The position numbers were made by a program, and so were the translations under genes. From an uncultured Bacteroidales bacterium (GTDB taxonomy: Bacteria > Bacteroidota > Bacteroidia > Bacteroidales > F082), in NCBI GenBank assembly GCA_937884015.1, contig CALGBV010000370.1, forward strand, positions 1 through 7,960: DNA of 7,960 nt, read 5' to 3'. This document shows positions 5,647 through 7,960 of the stretch, piece after piece. Position 1 is the stretch's first letter. Each line of letters begins with the position of its first letter. The notes below the pieces were generated by a model. That model did no database searches. It saw only the letters and a list, made by a program, of their open reading frames with translations, and was not told the DNA's origin.

Positions 5647-5860
5647 TGTCTTCGAGATATTTGGCAAACCTTAACAAATGTTCGTAAATTATGTAATACT
5701 TATCGAACAATTCCTTACCTACTACATCTTCAAAATCAGCTTGATTGATTTTTTCCTGTAAAGTATTGAGCGTAATTTCATACAAGCGTTCATCATCATT
5801 GGGATGGTTGTTATAAAGGTCTGCCCAATTTTTTAACAGGGTCTTAATTTCCGTATTCAT
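5627..5860 (-). CDS. 77-aa helical hypothetical protein
   Basis: This is an acidic, mostly helical small protein (LLKNWADLYNNHPNDDERLY, then DKYYIIYEHLLRFAKYLE) ending in CKC. No known domain is recognised, and it has no signal peptide, membrane segment or catalytic motif. It starts at an ATG 83 bp after the 34-aa ORF, just past the hairpin at 5903-5928, and its last 20 bp overlap the 279-aa gene. It could be a partner subunit of the 279-aa protein, given the translational coupling. The coding call rests on codon use, operon spacing and the overlap. Confidence 0.65.
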   Translation of the reverse strand: MNTEIKTLLKNWADLYNNHPNDDERLYEITLNTLQEKINQADFEDVVGKELFDKYYIIYEHLLRFAKYLEDNGKCKC

Positions 5861-5902
5861 ATTCTTTCTTATTTATCCGATTAACTTGAATTGTTTAGAG
5901 AA

Positions 5903-5928
5903 GGGGAGCACAGCTAAAGGCACTCCCC
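5903..5928 (-). promoter_or_regulatory. hairpin after the candidate precursor gene
   Basis: On the - strand GGGGAGTGC pairs with GTGCTCCCC over 9 bp (two G-T wobbles) around an 8-nt loop. It lies 16 bp after the stop of the 34-aa ORF, and TTCTCT rather than a clean T-run follows it. RiPP operons often carry such a hairpin after the precursor to attenuate or stabilise mRNA, so that precursor exceeds downstream enzymes. That role is inferred here. Confidence 0.5.
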
Positions 5929-5943
5929 TGATAAACATTTTGT

Positions 5944-6048
5944 TTAGATGGCTCTGTAAGCGATTCCACACATTATCTGTGAAGATTCTGGGCAATGTCC
6001 AGGAGTAACAATACTGGAAGCCTTGCTGATAACTAATTCTACTTTCAT
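5944..6048 (-). CDS. 34-aa candidate radical-SAM RiPP precursor peptide
   Basis: The ATG at 6048 follows the maturase stop codon by only 10 nt, and the ORF ends at a TAA at 5944-5946. Residues 1-16 (MKVELVISKASSIVTP) start with a beta-strand-like KVELVIS, which would suit docking on an RRE domain. Residues 17-34 hold GHC (C19), SSQIMCG (C27) and the aromatic/basic end AYRAI. Two cysteines and a tyrosine are plausible sites for thioether or carbon-carbon cross-links by the SPASM enzyme. There is no double-Gly protease site, and no protease or transporter is visible in the window. Alternatives are a leader peptide with a purely regulatory role, or a chance ORF. The tight spacing after a peptide-maturase gene makes the precursor reading the best one. 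Confidence 0.6.
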   Translation of the reverse strand: MKVELVISKASSIVTPGHCPESSQIMCGIAYRAI

Positions 6049-6058
6049 TGTCGTAAAT

Positions 6059-7639
6059 TTAGTCGGTTATAGGTTTACTAATGGAGAAACCATTTATCCC
6101 TTTTGTATCATAGATACGCTTCAAGTCCACCTTGGCTTTCGGTAAAGCTTGCAGCGCAATTACAAAATCTTTTCCCTGCAAGGGGTCAAATCCTTGCATC
6201 ATTTGATGTGCCATATTATAACGGACTTTGGCCATTGTGCAATTATTCTCTGAAGGCTTGCGAAAATCGTGGTGTTCAACATAATTGTTGCCAGCACAAA
6301 GGTTGCAATAAGCGCAATAATCACGCTTGCCACATTCTTCATATTGTTGTAAGGTCGCAGAGCGCCATTCTCTTAATACTTGGCTCGTCAAAAGGATTTC
6401 TCTAATGGATTGCTTCTTTAAGTTCCCAAAAGGCATGGGAAAAGCGCAACAAGGTTGAAAATTGCCATCTGGAGTGATGCAAAAAGTAGTATGCCCCGCA
6501 CCACAACCATTAATATCTAGTGGACGAGGTTGTCCACCAAAATTAGGTGCTTCGGGTCCGACATAATAGCCTATGTTGTCATCCCTTAGCACTACATGCA
6601 GCTGCTCCTCTGTCAGCCTTAATTGTCTTGCACAAATGTCGCCTTCAATGGAGTCGTTGATATTGATTTCATATTCTGGCTCTGCACCGTATTTTTTGGC
6701 CAAATCAGCCACCATATAATAACTATACAGATTAGGCTGCATGATACAGCATTTCAGATTCATGGGAACTGCCAAGGCAGACAATTGGCTCACTACTTTC
6801 ATGGAGCGTTCCCAAGAGCCTTTCACACGGGTTATGAAATCGTGGTCTTCGGCAATGCCGCTATAAATGCTCACGCCAACCAGACGAGGATAATAACCGG
6901 CAAGGCGTTCAACATCATTTATCAAACGCTGTCCGTTGGTGAAGACATCGAAAGCAATCTCCTTTTCATACAGATAATCAATGATTTCCCAAGCAATCGG
7001 TTTGGAGAACGGGTCGCCGCCCGAAAGACAGACTTTCACAAGTCCGTGATTGTAAAGGTCGTCGATGATGCACTTGTAATCTTCCAGACACAATTCTTCG
7101 CGGTCACCACGATGGCTTGTCTCGCTATCGTTACGCGTGGCGCCAGGGTTATAGCAATGTATGCACTTTTCGCTACAGTTGTAGGTCAATTCAAACATTA
7201 CGGATGTTACCGTCCGACCATCGTCAACGGCATCAAAATAACTTTGCTCAGCGGTTGAAACCTCAACAGGCAGTTTCTCCTTTGTGGTTTTTTCTGCCGT
7301 CATAGTTTCGTTGCATCGCATTTCGGCAAGCTGTGCCCTATAGTTCTTTATGCCTTCTTCCGAAGGAATGGCGTTAGTCAGCAGCCCCACATTTATTAAG
7401 ATGTCGAAAAAAGACTCGATGGATTCTTGGGCAATGCCTGTGTCCTCAGCTACTTTTTCGATGCGGAGTTCTCCGTTTCTCCCAACGGAAAGCACCTGCC
7501 CGATGACATCAGCGGAATAAGATTCAAAGAAATAACTATAACCCGCCAAAAGGTTATACATCAGGGCAACGTGCTTGTTGCTGTCGTATCTGCCGCAAGT
7601 CCATTCGGGACGGATATATTGTTGTTTCGTTTCTGCCAT
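6059..7639 (-). CDS. radical SAM/SPASM peptide maturase with RRE-like N-terminus
   Basis: This 526-aa enzyme probably cuts S-adenosylmethionine to a 5'-deoxyadenosyl radical and installs a cross-link in a ribosomal peptide. Residues about 8-90 resemble a PqqD-like winged-helix recognition element (RRE): LLAGYSYFFES, then a helical VAEDTGIAQESIESF and ILINVGLLTN. The radical SAM core has CSEKCIHC (C155, C159, C162) binding the first 4Fe-4S cluster and SGGDP (206-210) near the SAM site. The SPASM domain has C379, C387, C397/C398, C436, C442, C445, C448 and C467, ligands for two auxiliary clusters. It is the first gene of the operon, with a promoter at 7664-7694 and the small ORF 10 nt downstream. 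The ATG at 7639 is the first in frame and lies about 25 bp after the -7 box. Family is certain; substrate and chemistry are inferred. I do not recognise a named subfamily. Confidence 0.92.
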   Translation of the reverse strand: MAETKQQYIRPEWTCGRYDSNKHVALMYNLLAGYSYFFESYSADVIGQVLSVGRNGELRIEKVAEDTGIAQESIESFFDILINVGLLTNAIPSEEGIKNYRAQLAEMRCNETMTAEKTTKEKLPVEVSTAEQSYFDAVDDGRTVTSVMFELTYNCSEKCIHCYNPGATRNDSETSHRGDREELCLEDYKCIIDDLYNHGLVKVCLSGGDPFSKPIAWEIIDYLYEKEIAFDVFTNGQRLINDVERLAGYYPRLVGVSIYSGIAEDHDFITRVKGSWERSMKVVSQLSALAVPMNLKCCIMQPNLYSYYMVADLAKKYGAEPEYEININDSIEGDICARQLRLTEEQLHVVLRDDNIGYYVGPEAPNFGGQPRPLDINGCGAGHTTFCITPDGNFQPCCAFPMPFGNLKKQSIREILLTSQVLREWRSATLQQYEECGKRDYCAYCNLCAGNNYVEHHDFRKPSENNCTMAKVRYNMAHQMMQGFDPLQGKDFVIALQALPKAKVDLKRIYDTKGINGFSISKPITD

Positions 7640-7663
7640 TAAAACTTATTTTTCATTTCGCTG

Positions 7664-7694
7664 CAAAACTACACATAAACATTTAATTATCAAT
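7664..7694 (-). promoter_or_regulatory. Bacteroidota-type promoter of the peptide operon
   Basis: On the - strand TAGTTTTG (7671-7664) matches the -7 consensus TAnnTTTG exactly. ATTG (7694-7691) sits 19 bp upstream as a near-match to the -33 TTTG. Transcription would start near 7657-7660, giving a leader of about 20 nt before the ATG at 7639. Confidence 0.65.
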
Positions 7695-7704
7695 AGTTTA
7701 CTGC

Positions 7705-7743
7705 TATCCAATGTAGATACAAGAACTGTATCCGATTTGGATA
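7705..7743. promoter_or_regulatory. 39-bp interrupted dyad, candidate operator
   Basis: The dyad is TATCCAA (7705-7711), 4 nt, GATAC (7716-7720), 7 nt, GTATC (7728-7732), 4 nt, TTGGATA (7737-7743). All arm positions are perfectly symmetric about 7724. It ends 10 bp upstream of the -33 box, a usual place for a dimeric or tetrameric activator. It is also an imperfect direct repeat of ATCC/GGAT elements. Which regulator binds is unknown. Confidence 0.6.
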
Positions 7744-7745
7744 AT

Positions 7746-7760
7746 TGGATGAAATGGATG
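7746..7760 (-). promoter_or_regulatory. shared 15-bp element, copy 2
   Basis: Read on the - strand this is CATCCATTTCATCCA, identical to 585-599. It begins 2 bp beyond the dyad and contributes two more ATCC half-sites to the region upstream of the operon promoter. Confidence 0.45.
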
Positions 7761-7762
7761 GA

Positions 7763-7777
7763 AAAAGTGGCACTTTT
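7763..7777. promoter_or_regulatory. 15-bp perfect palindrome
   Basis: AAAAGTG and CACTTTT flank a single central G (7770). Symmetry breaks immediately outside. It lies in the same cluster of sites upstream of the peptide operon and could be a repressor or activator site; function is inferred only from position. Confidence 0.4.
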
Positions 7778-7960
7778 GGAGGGAGGGAAGGCTGTAGTCC
7801 AATGAAGCGTTAAAATAGATTTCCTTTTGCTTGGCTTAAAAAAACAATTAAACTTGCAACACCATTTTAGGCCATAGTTGTATATTTCAGGAACTCTGAA
7901 ATTGGAAAATCACATTTGAAAATGCGAAAAATTTGCAAAAAGTCGCAGTTGGAAATGTTA
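7778..7960. other. intergenic region without a supported gene
   Basis: No convincing gene is present. A hairpin pairs ATTTCAG (7884-7890) with CTGAAAT (7896-7902) around 5 nt, and TGCGA (7923-7927) faces TCGCA (7943-7947). One - strand frame is open from the window edge to a TAA at 7867-7869 (30 codons), with Phe/Ile-rich and Cys-containing composition. It could be the tail of a neighbouring gene, but the evidence is too thin to call it. The AT-rich repeats may belong to a mobile-element end outside the window. Confidence 0.4.

Noticed and set aside
4805..5667. TTG start at 5667 for the kinase-like gene
   Set aside because: The ATG at 5646 leaves a shorter 20-bp overlap with the upstream gene and avoids a rare start codon.
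5281..5748. 155-aa + strand open frame
   Set aside because: It is antisense to the 279-aa and 77-aa genes, which fit the operon by spacing and overlap. It has no motif of its own.
6623..7258. 211-aa + strand open frame opposite the radical SAM gene
   Set aside because: The - strand frame carries all radical SAM and SPASM motifs. This frame has no recognisable motif and is an antisense shadow.
7575..7805. 76-aa + strand open frame across the operon promoter
   Set aside because: It runs over the maturase 5' end, promoter and dyad. Its composition is irregular, and the regulatory symmetry explains the sequence better.
7867..7959. - strand open frame at the window edge as a gene end
   Set aside because: It has only 30 codons, no recognisable motif, and AT-rich repetitive sequence. 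It needs flanking sequence to judge.

Overview
The window looks like chromosomal DNA of a Bacteroidota member, most likely Bacteroidales and possibly Prevotella-like. The evidence is several promoters with the TAnnTTTG -7 box of this phylum, A-rich translation starts without Shine-Dalgarno sequences, two small helix-turn-helix (HTH) proteins of a type common in Bacteroidales, and word-like AT-rich intergenic repeats. This assignment is inferred from sequence style, not from a marker gene.

Positions 1-86 are the tail of an unidentified + strand gene, followed by repeat-like spacer and a strong bidirectional terminator (190-226). Positions 287-3029 form a signalling-type block. Two paralogous 83-aa HTH proteins on the - strand (287-538 and 2778-3029) bracket two + strand genes: a 185-aa protein with a DNA-binding-like N-terminus (621-1178) and a membrane-anchored Hanks-type Ser/Thr kinase (1255-2748). 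The first HTH gene and the 185-aa gene diverge from an 82-bp spacer with a -7 box facing each way. Positions 3068-3247 hold a long imperfect palindrome that no gene explains, followed by about 200 bp of AT-rich non-coding DNA.

Positions 3452-7743 hold the most interesting part, a - strand operon read from right to left. It starts at an interrupted dyad (7705-7743) and a promoter (7664-7694). It then runs through a radical SAM/SPASM peptide maturase with an RRE-like N-terminus (7639-6059), a 34-aa ORF with two cysteines (6048-5944), a hairpin (5928-5903), a 77-aa helical protein, a 279-aa protein with faint kinase/SelO-like signatures, a 60-aa four-CxxC zinc protein, and a 382-aa AT-rich protein with two C-terminal membrane segments. 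The 34-aa ORF starts 10 nt after the maturase stop and is the best candidate substrate. The layout suggests an undescribed ribosomally synthesised, post-translationally modified peptide (RiPP) pathway whose accessory genes match no RiPP cluster I recognise.

The signalling block and the peptide operon share one exact 15-bp element (585-599 and 7746-7760), in the same orientation relative to the downstream gene. This is either a regulatory link or a genome-wide repeat. The last 180 bp contain no gene I can support.
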